Positions 51,883 to 60,979 are shown, counted from the stretch's first letter. The stretch is DNA of 64,000 nt from JAAUUE01 sp943370025 (GCA_943370025.1 CALRPI020000019.1:12286-76285), one strand, 5' to 3'. Notes: a model not told the origin generated them from the letters alone. A program made the numbers and translations.

Positions 51883-53796
51883 ATGGCAAAAGTTGTTGGA
51901 ATTGACTTAGGTACAACTAACTCCTGTGTGGCAGTTATGGAAGGTGGTAAACCGACGGTAATTGCCAACGCTGAGGGTTTCCGTACTACTCCTTCGGTGG
52001 TAGCCTTTGCGAAAAATGGCGATCGCCTCGTCGGTCAAATCGCTAAACGCCAAGCGGTGATGAACCCAGAAAATACTTTCTATTCGGTAAAGCGCTTTAT
52101 CGGGCGGAGATTCGATGAAGTCACCCATGAAACTACGGAAGTTTCCTATAAGGTGGAAAACGTTAATGGCAACGTTAAAATCAATTCCACTAATCAGAAT
52201 AAACAATACTCTCCTGAAGAAATTTCTGCCCAAGTGCTACGGAAGCTGATCGAAGATGCTTCTAAGTATCTCGGCGAAACCGTTACTCAAGCAGTAATTA
52301 CCGTTCCTGCCTACTTCAACGACTCCCAACGCCAAGCCACCAAAGATGCTGGCAAAATCGCTGGGGTAGAAGTACTGCGGATTATTAACGAGCCAACTGC
52401 TGCTGCCCTTGCCTATGGTTTAGACAAGAAAAGCAACGAAGTCATTCTAGTCTTTGACTTGGGTGGTGGTACTTTTGACGTATCGGTACTAGAAGTAGGT
52501 GACGGAGTATTTGAAGTATTAGCCACCTCTGGGGATACCCACTTGGGCGGTGATGACTTTGACAAGAAAATCGTTGATTATCTTGCTGAAACCTTCAGAA
52601 AAGATGAAGGAATCGACCTCCGCAAGGACAAGCAAGCTCTGCAACGCTTAACCGAAGCCGCCGAAAAAGCCAAAATTGAGTTATCTAGCGTCAGTCAAGC
52701 AGAAATCAACCTGCCTTTCATTACCGCTACGGCAGACGGTCCGAAGCACCTAGATACTTTGTTGACCCGTGGTAAGTTTGAGGAATTATGCGCCGACTTG
52801 ATCGATCGCTGCCGTATCCCCGTCGAAAATGCCCTCCGGGATGCCAAGCTCGATAAATCCGCATTGAATGAAGTGGTTCTGGTCGGTGGTTCGACTCGGA
52901 TTCCAGCGGTGCAAGAAATTGTGAAGAAAACCCTTGGCAAGGATCCCAACCAGAGTGTGAACCCTGATGAAGTAGTGGCGGTGGGTGCAGCAATCCAAGC
53001 TGGGGTCTTGTCTGGAGAAGTAAAAGATATTCTCTTGCTTGATGTTAGCCCTCTTTCCCTGGGTGTAGAAACCTTGGGTGGAGTGATGACCAAGATCATT
53101 CCCCGGAACACCACTATCCCCACCAAAAAATCCGAAGTCTTCTCCACCGCTGTGGATGGACAAACCAACGTGGAAATCCACGTTCTTCAAGGAGAACGGG
53201 AAATGTCCAGCGACAACAAGAGCTTGGGAACTTTCCGCCTAGATGGAATTCCCGCTGCGCCCCGTGGTGTGCCTCAGATTGAAGTTACCTTTGACATTGA
53301 TGCCAACGGGATCCTCAACGTTGCTGCCAAGGATAAAGGCACTGGCAAGGAACAATCCATCAGTATTACTGGTGCTTCCACTCTACCGGGTAATGAAGTG
53401 GAACGGATGGTGAAGGAAGCTGAAGCCAATGCCAATGCTGACAAGGAAAGAAGAGAGAAGATCGATCGTAAGAACCAAGCCGATCAACTTGCCTACCAAG
53501 CTGAGAAGCAAATGACTGAACTGGGAGATAAAGTCCCAGCCGCAGAAAAAACCAAGGTAGATGAACTAGTTGCCAGTCTTCGGGAAGCAATCCGCACCGA
53601 AGATGATGAAAAGATCACCAGCCTAACTACCGAACTCCAACAAACCCTCTACGCTATTGGTAGCAGTGTCTATCAACAAGGCGGCGATGGCGGTGGTGAT
53701 GGTGGTAGTACTCCTCCCGGCGGCGGCAGCACTGGTGGTTCTGGCAGTTCCGGCGGTGATGATGTCATCGATGCTGAGTTTTCTGAAACCAAGTAA
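51883..53796 (+). CDS. dnaK: Molecular chaperone DnaK (Hsp70)
   Basis: 637 residues. It folds and protects proteins with ATP, with DnaJ and GrpE. The ATPase starts VVGIDLGTTNSCVAVMEGG, with phosphate motifs VFDLGGGTFDVSVL and VLVGGSTRIPAV. The substrate domain begins at about 390, and the lid ends in a Gly-rich linker and DDVIDAEFSETK, close to the essential DnaK2-type of cyanobacteria. No dnaJ or grpE nearby. A good terminator follows. Confidence 0.98.
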   Translation: MAKVVGIDLGTTNSCVAVMEGGKPTVIANAEGFRTTPSVVAFAKNGDRLVGQIAKRQAVMNPENTFYSVKRFIGRRFDEVTHETTEVSYKVENVNGNVKINSTNQNKQYSPEEISAQVLRKLIEDASKYLGETVTQAVITVPAYFNDSQRQATKDAGKIAGVEVLRIINEPTAAALAYGLDKKSNEVILVFDLGGGTFDVSVLEVGDGVFEVLATSGDTHLGGDDFDKKIVDYLAETFRKDEGIDLRKDKQALQRLTEAAEKAKIELSSVSQAEINLPFITATADGPKHLDTLLTRGKFEELCADLIDRCRIPVENALRDAKLDKSALNEVVLVGGSTRIPAVQEIVKKTLGKDPNQSVNPDEVVAVGAAIQAGVLSGEVKDILLLDVSPLSLGVETLGGVMTKIIPRNTTIPTKKSEVFSTAVDGQTNVEIHVLQGEREMSSDNKSLGTFRLDGIPAAPRGVPQIEVTFDIDANGILNVAAKDKGTGKEQSISITGASTLPGNEVERMVKEAEANANADKERREKIDRKNQADQLAYQAEKQMTELGDKVPAAEKTKVDELVASLREAIRTEDDEKITSLTTELQQTLYAIGSSVYQQGGDGGGDGGSTPPGGGSTGGSGSSGGDDVIDAEFSETK

Positions 53797-53838
53797 TTTG
53801 TGCCAAATCTCTCCATGAGATAAGCTTGTAATTAAATT

Positions 53839-53872
53839 AAAGGGATAGGGTTAACTACCTATTCCTTTTTTT
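53839..53872 (+). terminator. Rho-independent terminator of dnaK
   Basis: Stem AAAGGGATAGG / CCTATTCCTTT with one G-T pair and a loop of about 8 bases, followed by a run of seven Ts. It lies about 45 bp after the dnaK stop. Confidence 0.85.
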
Positions 53873-53885
53873 GGTTTAAAAATAT

Positions 53886-53988
53886 ACAGCCCTTTTCATA
53901 TGCATAGAATACGCTGTATTTTCTGAAATATTGACTAGGCTTAGGTTTGTGGGTGGGCGGCGGTCGCCGCCCACCCACAAACTGCTGT
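53886..53988. repeat. Hairpin element, family A (copy 4), inverted
   Basis: Ends ACAGC and TGCTGT. On the minus strand it reads TTTACAGCAGTTTGTGGGTG, as in the other family A copies. Its hairpin arm is AGTTTGTGGGTGGGCGGC with a matching complement, different from the AGTTTGAGAGTGGG arm of the other three. Confidence 0.78.
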
Positions 53989-54004
53989 AAAATATAGCCG
54001 TCTG

Positions 54005-54208
54005 GAGTTGAGAAAGTTTGGGGATTTAGATTTAGGAAATTTAATGGAGGAGATAGAATCTTTTGGAAAACAACAAAGGGCTGAATTAGAAAAAAGGTCA
54101 GGGTTAGGATTTCATCTGGGGTTTGCTCGATCGCCTCTAATCATTGCTCTCGCACCTATGTTTCTATGGCTAGTTCTGGAGCATTCAACTCTTCAGATGG
54201 ACTGGTAG
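54005..54208 (+). pseudogene. Fragment of a DUF29-family gene
   Basis: The frame reads LRKFGDLDLGNLMEEIESFG and KQQRAELEKR, which match the middle of DUF29 proteins (DLDNLIEEIESLG-type). The usual N-terminus and C-terminal half are missing; the following 35 residues do not fit the family. It begins 16 bp after a family A hairpin element. A gene remnant, not functional. Confidence 0.55.
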
Positions 54209-54284
54209 TTATTTTTTGGGTTTGCATAGATTTTGCCTCCACTAGCTGACAGATTTGGGATACTCTACCATGATAGCGATCACT

Positions 54285-54992
54285 TCACCTTTCCAGCCCC
54301 TGTTGACTAGCTAAAATCAGTGACCATTCCTCTGGTGATAGGGGTTGAGAGATAATTTCTAGTTCAAAGCAATCTCCCGCAGCTTGGATGAGAGTGTCAA
54401 TAATTACCTCGATCGCGAGGGTGATGGGGGGCGGATTGGGGGGTGAAGTGCCGAAGATTTCTAAGAATAGGGGTTGGTTGATATTTATGAGCATGGAGCC
54501 GTGTTGTAAAATGGCATTCTGCTGCCGGAGTTGGGCGCTGCCAATGAATTTTTTTCCCTCTAGAGTAATCAGGTCTGCCGCCGTCGCAGTGCCAAAACAA
54601 CTCGGATTGTGAATATAGCCCCGACCTGCATCCCCAAAAACTAGTTCCCGCCCTAGCGATCGCCATCCCTGCACCAAAAATCGACAGAGATAACAGTAGG
54701 CATCTCGATGGGTTTTCCCCAAATTAGATAACACCACCATGTAGGTCAAATCCCCATCGTGCAATACTGCCCTGCCCCCAGTGGGGCGACGAACAATTTC
54801 CACGGGGAGATGATGCCAATGCTCAGGATAAGTTTTCTGGTGATAGCCCAAGGAGATGGTTGGCTGCTCCCAAGTGTAGAAGCGGAGGCTAGGGGGTTGA
54901 TGACCTTGGAGGTGTTGGCTGAGAAGCCAGCGATCGATCGCCATTTGCACTCGACCACTGGCATGAATCGGGGGAATAACACGCAGGAACAT
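54285..54992 (-). CDS. Lipoate/biotin protein ligase-family protein
   Basis: 235 residues from the ATG at 54992. The frame also opens at a GTG at 55010, but that codon touches a strong hairpin (55012-55038), so I prefer the ATG. The BPL_LplA_LipB core has EIVRRPTGGRAVLHDGDLTY, GKKFIGSAQLRQQNAILQHG, the lipoyl/biotinyl-AMP loop and the conserved Lys. It would attach lipoate or a similar acyl group to 2-oxoacid dehydrogenase or GcvH proteins. Target not determinable. Confidence 0.85.
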   Translation of the reverse strand: MFLRVIPPIHASGRVQMAIDRWLLSQHLQGHQPPSLRFYTWEQPTISLGYHQKTYPEHWHHLPVEIVRRPTGGRAVLHDGDLTYMVVLSNLGKTHRDAYCYLCRFLVQGWRSLGRELVFGDAGRGYIHNPSCFGTATAADLITLEGKKFIGSAQLRQQNAILQHGSMLININQPLFLEIFGTSPPNPPPITLAIEVIIDTLIQAAGDCFELEIISQPLSPEEWSLILASQQGLER

Positions 54993-55011
54993 AGATTCAA
55001 GGGGAATCACG

Positions 55012-55110
55012 AAAAGTACACTCTTCGAGTGTGCTTTTTTTGATTCTGTTAGGGTTACTCATTTTGAGGTTTGAAAAAGACACACCTTCCGGGTGAGTCT
55101 TTTTCAAACC
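55012..55110. promoter_or_regulatory. Two tandem hairpins in the leader of the ligase gene
   Basis: Hairpin 1 at 55012-55038: AAAAGTACACTC / GAGTGTGCTTTT with a TTCG-type loop, followed by Ts on either strand. Hairpin 2 at 55068-55110: GGTTTGAAAAAGACACACC / GGGTGAGTCTTTTTCAAACC. They lie 18 bp upstream of the likely start codon and would be part of the leader. Attenuation or termination of an upstream transcript are both possible. Confidence 0.5.
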
Positions 55111-55114
55111 ATTT

Positions 55115-55217
55115 ACAGCAGTTTGAGAGTGGGTGGCTACATCCACCCACTCTCAAACCCAACATTGATAAAACTTTCAATATTTGTGGTGTGTCTCATT
55201 TGAACGAAAAGCACTGT
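55115..55217. repeat. Hairpin element, family A (copy 2)
   Basis: Ends ACAGCA and CACTGT. Hairpin GTTTGAGAGTGGGTGG(C) / CCACCCACTCTCAAAC, then the conserved right half ending in GTGTCTCATTTGAACGAAAA. It ends 7 bp before the pterin dehydratase stop codon, and a solitary family B end (AGGATTGCTATAG) follows it. Confidence 0.85.
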
Positions 55218-55224
55218 AGGATTG

Positions 55225-55500
55225 CTATAGCTCAGCAATGATTTTTGCTAGGGCAAAATCTTTTGCCGTCAATCCTCCTTGATCGTGGGTAGTGAGGGTG
55301 ATTTTTACCTTATTGTAGGAAATGTATAAATCTGGGTGATGGCCGGCGGCTTCCGCAGGGGCAATAATTTGATTGACAAAATTCATTGCCGAGACAAAAT
55401 CAGGGAATTTGCGATCGCACTGGAGTTCTTTCCCCACCACTGACCAACTAGGAGGTAATTGTCTTGCCTGTGATTGAATTTCTGTGTCTGTAAGTACCAT
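55225..55500 (-). CDS. 4a-hydroxytetrahydrobiopterin dehydratase (PCD/DCoH family)
   Basis: 91 residues, normal length. The active-site motif AGHHPDLYISYNKVKITLTT (His-His-Pro) and the ending HDQGGLTAKDFALA are conserved. It dehydrates 4a-hydroxytetrahydropterin to recycle pterin cofactors; in cyanobacteria the partner hydroxylase may be absent and the protein may have another role. Stand-alone gene between repeat elements. Confidence 0.92.
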   Translation of the reverse strand: MVLTDTEIQSQARQLPPSWSVVGKELQCDRKFPDFVSAMNFVNQIIAPAEAAGHHPDLYISYNKVKITLTTHDQGGLTAKDFALAKIIAEL

Positions 55501-55621
55501 AAAAATTTCCTAAAGGGTATCTAACTTGTTGTTGCATTTATATAGCAATCCTAATTGATTTCCCTGATCTTCGGTGAGGAAAGTCCCGTAGATGAAGCCA
55601 GTTGTATCGCTAGATATTATC

Positions 55622-55720
55622 AGGACTTAAGCATTTAGAAGTTTTTGTGGGCTGAGCCGTAGTCAAAACCTGCAAAAACTTCCACAACTCTAGATAATTT
55701 GTTGGCAGTGCGTAAGTTCT
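55622..55720. repeat. Hairpin element, family C (copy 3)
   Basis: Ends AGGACTTAAGCA and GTGCGTAAGTTCT. Internal hairpin AGAAGTTTTTGTGGG-type arm versus CTGCAAAAACTTCC; the arms differ at a few bases, so this copy is decaying. Ends about 30 bp before the amidase gene start. Confidence 0.78.
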
Positions 55721-55752
55721 AATTATTTGTGTATTAAATATAGGAGTAAGTA

Positions 55753-56385
55753 ATGAGTAAAAGTATCAGAAAACCCAGTAATCTGTCTGTCTATGAACAG
55801 TATCGTCCCCAGATCAAAACTGGAGATGTGATTGCTTTTTCTGGCACATTGGGATTTTCTGGCTTTATTAAATTTTTTACAAACTCGAAGTATTCCCATG
55901 TGGGGATTGTGATTAAGAGTGATACGGAAATGTTTGGAGATACGATTTTCCTGGTGGAATCAACCACAGAATTAGGGACAACCAACTATGATGGTCGGCA
56001 GGTAATTAAGGGGGTACAAACCCATTTTCTATCTCAACGTTTAGCTTTGTATCAGGGCGGAGTTTGCATCTTTCCCCTCAAAGAACCTTTGTCGATCGAG
56101 GGTTCCCAAAAAATGGTCAAGTGGTTACGCAATAGTTATTCCAAGGCAGTCCCCTACGATTCCGTGCAGATTTTTGGGGCGGGGTTAGAGGCGATCGAGA
56201 ATGCCTTTGGGTTACAAAACAAGCCGGATTACACCAGACTTTTCTGCTCGGAGCTAGTAGCTAAGGCTCTTTTGTTGGGTGGAGCCTTAGACCCAGAAGA
56301 TAACATTAACCCTTCCAGCCAAACTCCCGCAGAAGTAACACGATTCAAGTGTTTTGCTGCGCCCATAGAGTTCAAGAGACGTTAA
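55753..56385 (+). CDS. YiiX/YebB-like permuted papain-fold enzyme
   Basis: 210 residues. The permuted NlpC/P60-type triad is visible: KTGDVIAFSG at the start, YSHVGIVIKS (catalytic His), and RLFCSELVAKALLLGGAL (catalytic Cys). No signal peptide or membrane helix, so it is probably cytosolic. Such proteins cleave amide bonds in lipids or peptidoglycan-like substrates. GGAGTAAGT precedes the ATG. Stand-alone. Confidence 0.82.
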   Translation: MSKSIRKPSNLSVYEQYRPQIKTGDVIAFSGTLGFSGFIKFFTNSKYSHVGIVIKSDTEMFGDTIFLVESTTELGTTNYDGRQVIKGVQTHFLSQRLALYQGGVCIFPLKEPLSIEGSQKMVKWLRNSYSKAVPYDSVQIFGAGLEAIENAFGLQNKPDYTRLFCSELVAKALLLGGALDPEDNINPSSQTPAEVTRFKCFAAPIEFKRR

Positions 56386-56389
56386 AATT

Positions 56390-56472
56390 AGAGGTCATTT
56401 ATGAAGTGGCTAGAAGGTCTGATTTTGCGCCCCCGGCGGGGGCGCAAAATCAGACTTTATAAATAGCTTCTT
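56390..56472. repeat. Hairpin element, family D (copy 2)
   Basis: Ends AGAGGTCATTTATGAAGTGG and TTTATAAATAGCTTCTT. Internal hairpin GTCTGATTTTGCGCCCCC / GGGGGCGCAAAATCAGAC, perfect. Located between the convergent amidase and M48-like genes, and its position suits a bidirectional transcript end. Confidence 0.82.
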
Positions 56473-56481
56473 ATTTATACT

Positions 56482-59067
56482 TTAAGCTTGCCAAATAATA
56501 TAGCTGCCCCAGAGGACAGCGACTATGCCGAGGAGAGTCGCCCAGAGGGGGTAGCCGCCATGGGTTGACTTAGTACCGGGACTGCGGAGAGTTTCCACAT
56601 CAATCCACGGTGTCACGCCCCGCCGCCACCAGCCCAACACTGTTACTTGACGATTGACCAGTTTATTGGGGCGGGGGGTTTTACTAAGAAATAAATTGCC
56701 CCCAGCACCTAGAGCCGAGAGAAAATTAAGTTTGATTAAACCTTGGGGAGCTTGGAGCCACAGATCCTGCCCTAGCCAATTGCTAATCCCTCGCCTGCCC
56801 AAAAGCTGCCCAGTCATCCGAGCGGTTTTAGTTTGGGATGGCACGGCTTTAACCTCGGTTAATAATGCCCCTAAATGCAGTTCCGTTTTAGCAATATTCG
56901 GCTTGATATCGGGGAAGTAGCTATTAATCAGGAGAAAAATCGCTAAACCACCAACAATCAACAGACAGCCAAGGTGAAAGGGATTGGCATTCCTAAACAG
57001 CCAAACAATTTCAATCACATAAAACTGGTAGCCGATCGCCCCCACAATCCATAATAAAAACCGCAACATAAACCCGATTACTACCCCATAGATGGCTGCC
57101 CGTTGCAACAGAGGCAATCCTTGGGTGTAGGTCATAAATTCTGGAATAATTCGCCAACTAAGTTGGGGACGCTGAGATTTTTTCGGCAGGGTCGGTTCGG
57201 GTAAATCTATTTCGGTGTTTAGCTTCCAGTACTTGGCGTAGCGATTCAGTAAAACTAGGCGATCGCCCGTCAAGGGATGCCCGTAGCCCCAAATTAACCA
57301 CTGGCGGCAGGGGTTAAGACAGTCCCAAGTTAGGAGTTTGATCAGATTGGCGATCGGGTCGGTGGTGATCGCTTCTCGCTGGATCGAATCGGTTAATTGA
57401 CGATAGCTGCCCCCCAGTAGTAGTGCCTGTTGGTAGCCCAAAGGGGTAAGCAATTCTAGACCTTCCAGCAGAAAACTAGTTTGGCCTTGGCGTTGCATTT
57501 CTTGGGTTGTAGCAATAGCAATCTTGAGAATACTGCGGCTGATGGCGTTGGGATTGCCGGTAATGGAGGCGGCAGCTCGATCGCTGTGGTAGGTTTTGAG
57601 GCGACAAATCCACAACAGGGGCAGGCGCAATAGCCAAAAAATACTGTAGCTGAAGTTGGCGACGATCGCAGAAATCCAAGTCACCAAAGTCGGCAGAAAT
57701 TTTCGATAGCTGGGCAGCTTGTCGTGACAGATTTGGGCTAATCTTTCTCCCCAATAGGCAACCTGCCAATAGATTGTGTAAGGAATTTGCAGAATTAACA
57801 CTGCGATCGAAATCAAGGCATAGTCGCCATTAACAATATGCCCAACTTCTCCCGCATAAATGGTGGCAATTTCGTCTGGAGTCAAGCTATCCAACAAGCC
57901 TTGACTGACTACAACCCGGATAGTTTGGGGGAGATTGCCGTAGGTGAAAGCCACAGGAGCAGCAGTGGGGAGAATCTTGAGGGCAGGGAAAGGGATTTTT
58001 TTCTTGTGACTGAAGGAGCGCAATAATTTCAACGCTTCTGGACTCTTGGCAGAAAGCTGATTCACACTCAGGGTTTTCAGGTTGTAGGATTTTTGCAGCA
58101 AAAGATCCCACAACCACGGGGAGGCAGCGGCAACGATCGCAATTACTCCCACCAGAAAATAGGTGGGATTGGCATAAAATAGTTGAATCGGGCGGAGGCG
58201 GATAATTGCTAGGTTTGCTAAAACTGTATTTACAGTTATCATCCCTGTGGTTAGTACTCCTCGCAGGAGCCAGAAAAAGGCGATCGCCGTTCCCAGTTGC
58301 ACCATCCAGTACTTACCCAATACTTGGTAAATAGCAAAGAATAGAGCCACATTCGTGAGATCTCGCACAAACGGAAATCTTCCCAAGACAAAATTAACTA
58401 GGAAATAAACCCCTAGGGCGATCGCTAATTCTAGCAACCAAGCATTTTTGAGTTTTACTCCTTTCAATGGTGTCCAGCTTTTCGCCCTCTCCCCATTGTG
58501 CCAAGGCACGGGGCTATCATCGGCAAACATAGATGGCAAACGCTGGGGAACCGGAATCAGGGCGACGGGTTCGGAGGGGACAGACTTGGCAGCGGGGGGA
58601 GATGGGGGGCGATCGAGATTTTGAGCAGAATCGGGAAAAGAAGAATCGGGAAGAGCAGACTTCTGGGCGGCTTGATTACCCAATCCCGGTGTCTTCGCCG
58701 CCGAGGTTGCCTTTTTGCCCAAAGATTTAGATGATGAACTATCTCCATCAGGGATTTTTCGGGCAGCAGCCCCCTTGATTGGTGCTTTGTTGCCTAACCG
58801 AGGAGGGGCATCAAGGGGAGTAAAACCAGTATTGGTGATGTCTGGAGTGGGGGTGGGATGAAGAGTTTCTCCTAGGGGCGTAAAACCTGTGGACTGGGGT
58901 TGTTTCCCTGCTCCCTCTTGGGCAAGGATTAGCAATCTTTGTGCCTCAGCCACTAATTCCTCATCTAATTCATTGTCACAGACGGCTTGCAACAGGGCGA
59001 TCGCCTGAGGATAGTCACCCTGCTCTAGGGCGGTTTTACCAGCATGGAGGGAAGGATCAGATGCCAT
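56482..59067 (-). CDS. Membrane protein with a degenerate M48-type metalloprotease domain
   Basis: 861 residues. A TPR-like helical start (LEQGDYPQAIALLQAVCDNE) is followed by a long Pro/Ser/Lys linker (about 60-200), six or more membrane helices, and an HtpX/M48-like core (about 330-600). The zinc motif expected as H-E-x-x-H reads YAGEVGHIVNGDY (about 402-414), so the first His ligand is Gly. The later E/H ligand region (LKTYHSDRAAASITG) is partly kept. The protein is probably inactive as a zinc protease, or uses another ligand. Function unknown; ATG start. Confidence 0.75.
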   Translation of the reverse strand: MASDPSLHAGKTALEQGDYPQAIALLQAVCDNELDEELVAEAQRLLILAQEGAGKQPQSTGFTPLGETLHPTPTPDITNTGFTPLDAPPRLGNKAPIKGAAARKIPDGDSSSSKSLGKKATSAAKTPGLGNQAAQKSALPDSSFPDSAQNLDRPPSPPAAKSVPSEPVALIPVPQRLPSMFADDSPVPWHNGERAKSWTPLKGVKLKNAWLLELAIALGVYFLVNFVLGRFPFVRDLTNVALFFAIYQVLGKYWMVQLGTAIAFFWLLRGVLTTGMITVNTVLANLAIIRLRPIQLFYANPTYFLVGVIAIVAAASPWLWDLLLQKSYNLKTLSVNQLSAKSPEALKLLRSFSHKKKIPFPALKILPTAAPVAFTYGNLPQTIRVVVSQGLLDSLTPDEIATIYAGEVGHIVNGDYALISIAVLILQIPYTIYWQVAYWGERLAQICHDKLPSYRKFLPTLVTWISAIVANFSYSIFWLLRLPLLWICRLKTYHSDRAAASITGNPNAISRSILKIAIATTQEMQRQGQTSFLLEGLELLTPLGYQQALLLGGSYRQLTDSIQREAITTDPIANLIKLLTWDCLNPCRQWLIWGYGHPLTGDRLVLLNRYAKYWKLNTEIDLPEPTLPKKSQRPQLSWRIIPEFMTYTQGLPLLQRAAIYGVVIGFMLRFLLWIVGAIGYQFYVIEIVWLFRNANPFHLGCLLIVGGLAIFLLINSYFPDIKPNIAKTELHLGALLTEVKAVPSQTKTARMTGQLLGRRGISNWLGQDLWLQAPQGLIKLNFLSALGAGGNLFLSKTPRPNKLVNRQVTVLGWWRRGVTPWIDVETLRSPGTKSTHGGYPLWATLLGIVAVLWGSYIIWQA

Positions 59068-59175
59068 AGTCTATTTCCTGATTTGATAGGGGGGCTAACT
59101 ACCCACAGTCCAATATAGCAATCCTAGATCAATTGAGAAGAGTTTATAAGATTATCTATATCTTCGGGAGTTGCA

Positions 59176-59234
59176 GAGGTTTTTGTGGGCTGAGGGTCGT
59201 CGAAGCCCACAAAAACCTCTATGAGTTGTGCGTA
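59176..59234. repeat. Hairpin element, family C (copy 6), partial
   Basis: Hairpin AGAGGTTTTTGTGGGCT / AGCCCACAAAAACCTCT with a loop that is the reverse complement of the copy 1 loop (TGAGGGTCGTCGA). Only the right family C end (TGTGCGTAAAGTTAGG) is present; the left is replaced by a solitary family B end near 59112. Confidence 0.65.
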
Positions 59235-59302
59235 AAGTTAGGGGTATCCTCTGTAGCAGAAACAAAGAAAGTAATTAGCGCACCTTCAAGAGGCATAGCA
59301 TC

Positions 59303-60127
59303 ATGGAATACGAGGTAAATGATCCCAATGGTTCTCAGGAACCTGAAATTCCTCCTCCGCAAGAGGTAGGTAAACATAGAAGTCGGTTCGATTATTCTCG
59401 GCAGGATTTTCAAATGTTACGGACAGCGATCGCAGAAAGCAGTCTATTTCGCCTAGCTTTTTACTTCTTAGATTATATTCTTCGAGCACAGACCGCCTTG
59501 TTTGAGCAAATTCATACCCAACAAGGGCTGCCGAGAATTATTGCTTCCATGTCTATTCTTTGTGCCTGTTTATCGGCAATTTATGGGGCAACAATGGGGA
59601 TGAATCATAGCATTCTATTGACTATTTCCTCCGCCATCAAGCTGCCCATTTTGTTTCTGCTAACTGCGATCGTCTGTATTCCTTCTCTCTACACTTTCAA
59701 TGTATTGCTCGGTCAGAGATTTAGATTTTTACAGACCGTCGCCCTGATGGCCATGACCTTGGGGACAACCACAATTCTCCTCGCCAGTCTTGCTCCCCTC
59801 GCCTTTTTCTTTGCTCTAACTACAAAAGATTATTATTTCTTGTTACTAATGCATGTAGCGATCTTTGGTCTGTGCGGCATCTATGGAGTGCAGTATTTAT
59901 ATCGAGGATGTTCTTATATTGCCTTTAGAATGGAGCAACCCTTAAATAACTTATTACTGCGAATTTGGATCACGATTTATGCGGTGGTAGGAATGCAGTT
60001 GGGCTGGAGATTGCGCCCCTTCGTCGGCAGTGTAGATAGCCCCTTTGAACTTTTCCGCAGTGAAGAGGCGGGTAATTTTTATATTGCGGTTTGGAATAGT
60101 ATTATAAATCTTTCGGGAAGACGTTAG
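59303..60127 (+). CDS. Multi-pass membrane protein of unknown function
   Basis: 274 residues. A polar N-terminal 45 residues precedes about six hydrophobic helices (about 80-100, 110-135, 145-170, 175-198, 225-245 and the C-terminal part). No catalytic motif is visible. I recall similar cyanobacterial proteins annotated only as membrane proteins. The C-terminus is 3 bp from the end of the convergent EAL gene. ATG start after an untidy repeat region. Confidence 0.65.
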   Translation: MEYEVNDPNGSQEPEIPPPQEVGKHRSRFDYSRQDFQMLRTAIAESSLFRLAFYFLDYILRAQTALFEQIHTQQGLPRIIASMSILCACLSAIYGATMGMNHSILLTISSAIKLPILFLLTAIVCIPSLYTFNVLLGQRFRFLQTVALMAMTLGTTTILLASLAPLAFFFALTTKDYYFLLLMHVAIFGLCGIYGVQYLYRGCSYIAFRMEQPLNNLLLRIWITIYAVVGMQLGWRLRPFVGSVDSPFELFRSEEAGNFYIAVWNSIINLSGRR

Positions 60128-60130
60128 GGC

Positions 60131-60907
60131 TTAATTTTTTCTATTCAATGTATCTGGGGATATCTCTGGAAGATATTGAAATCCCGGCTTGGCAAAGTAG
60201 TATCCTTGGAATAATTCAATACCAAAATCTTGCAAAGTCTTCAATTCATCCTGAGTTTCTATCCCTTCTGCAATAATAATAATTGATAATTCTCTACAGA
60301 CTTGAATAATCCCTTTGACGATCGCTTGACGAATCCGGTCATGATCAATATGTCGAATTAGAGCCATATCTAACTTAATAATATCAGTCTGAATTTCAGC
60401 CAGAAGATTCAATCCGGCGTAACCAGCTCCAAAATCATCGATCGCCGTCTTAAAACCCTTCGCTTTGTAGTATTCAACAATTTCCCGCACATGGGCTTTG
60501 TCTTCTATTTTTTCCCCTTCTGTAATCTCAAAAATAATTTTCTCTACCGGAAATCCAAATGTTTCTGCCGCATCAAGGGTAGTCCGAATACACAGTTCAG
60601 GACGATAAACCGCATTGGGCAAGAAGTTAATACTCAACAATGATTGCATTCCCAACTCAGCAGCTAATTTGATTGCCTTAGTCCGACAACTTTGGTCAAA
60701 TCGGTAACGATTATTACCATTGATATGCGCAAATATTTGTCCAGCAGTTTCTTGATTTAAACCACGGACGAGTGCTTCGTGGGCGAAAATCATTTTAGTG
60801 GTGGTATTTACGATCGGTTGAAATGCCATTGTAAAATCAAAGCCCAAACCTTCACTATTAGCGCATTCTAAACAACTAAGTTTCTTGTAGTCTTTAGGTA
60901 TTTTCAT
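60131..60907 (-). CDS. EAL-domain cyclic di-GMP phosphodiesterase
   Basis: 258 residues: a short Cys-containing N-terminus (SCLECAN) and a single EAL domain. The signature is AHEALVRG (slightly changed from EALLR). The other metal and catalytic residues are in place: INFLPNAV (Asn), IFEITEGE (Glu), TAIDDFGAGYAGL (Asp-Asp), DIIKLD (Lys-Asp) and IIAEGIET (Glu). It should linearise cyclic di-GMP and could oppose the cyclase at 27032. No sensor domain attached. Confidence 0.9.
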   Translation of the reverse strand: MKIPKDYKKLSCLECANSEGLGFDFTMAFQPIVNTTTKMIFAHEALVRGLNQETAGQIFAHINGNNRYRFDQSCRTKAIKLAAELGMQSLLSINFLPNAVYRPELCIRTTLDAAETFGFPVEKIIFEITEGEKIEDKAHVREIVEYYKAKGFKTAIDDFGAGYAGLNLLAEIQTDIIKLDMALIRHIDHDRIRQAIVKGIIQVCRELSIIIIAEGIETQDELKTLQDFGIELFQGYYFAKPGFQYLPEISPDTLNRKN

Positions 60908-60979
60908 TTTCTTAGATTCCTCTTAACGATTAATTCTTAACGATTGATATTAAATTGTGCTTTAAAACAAACAGGACTT

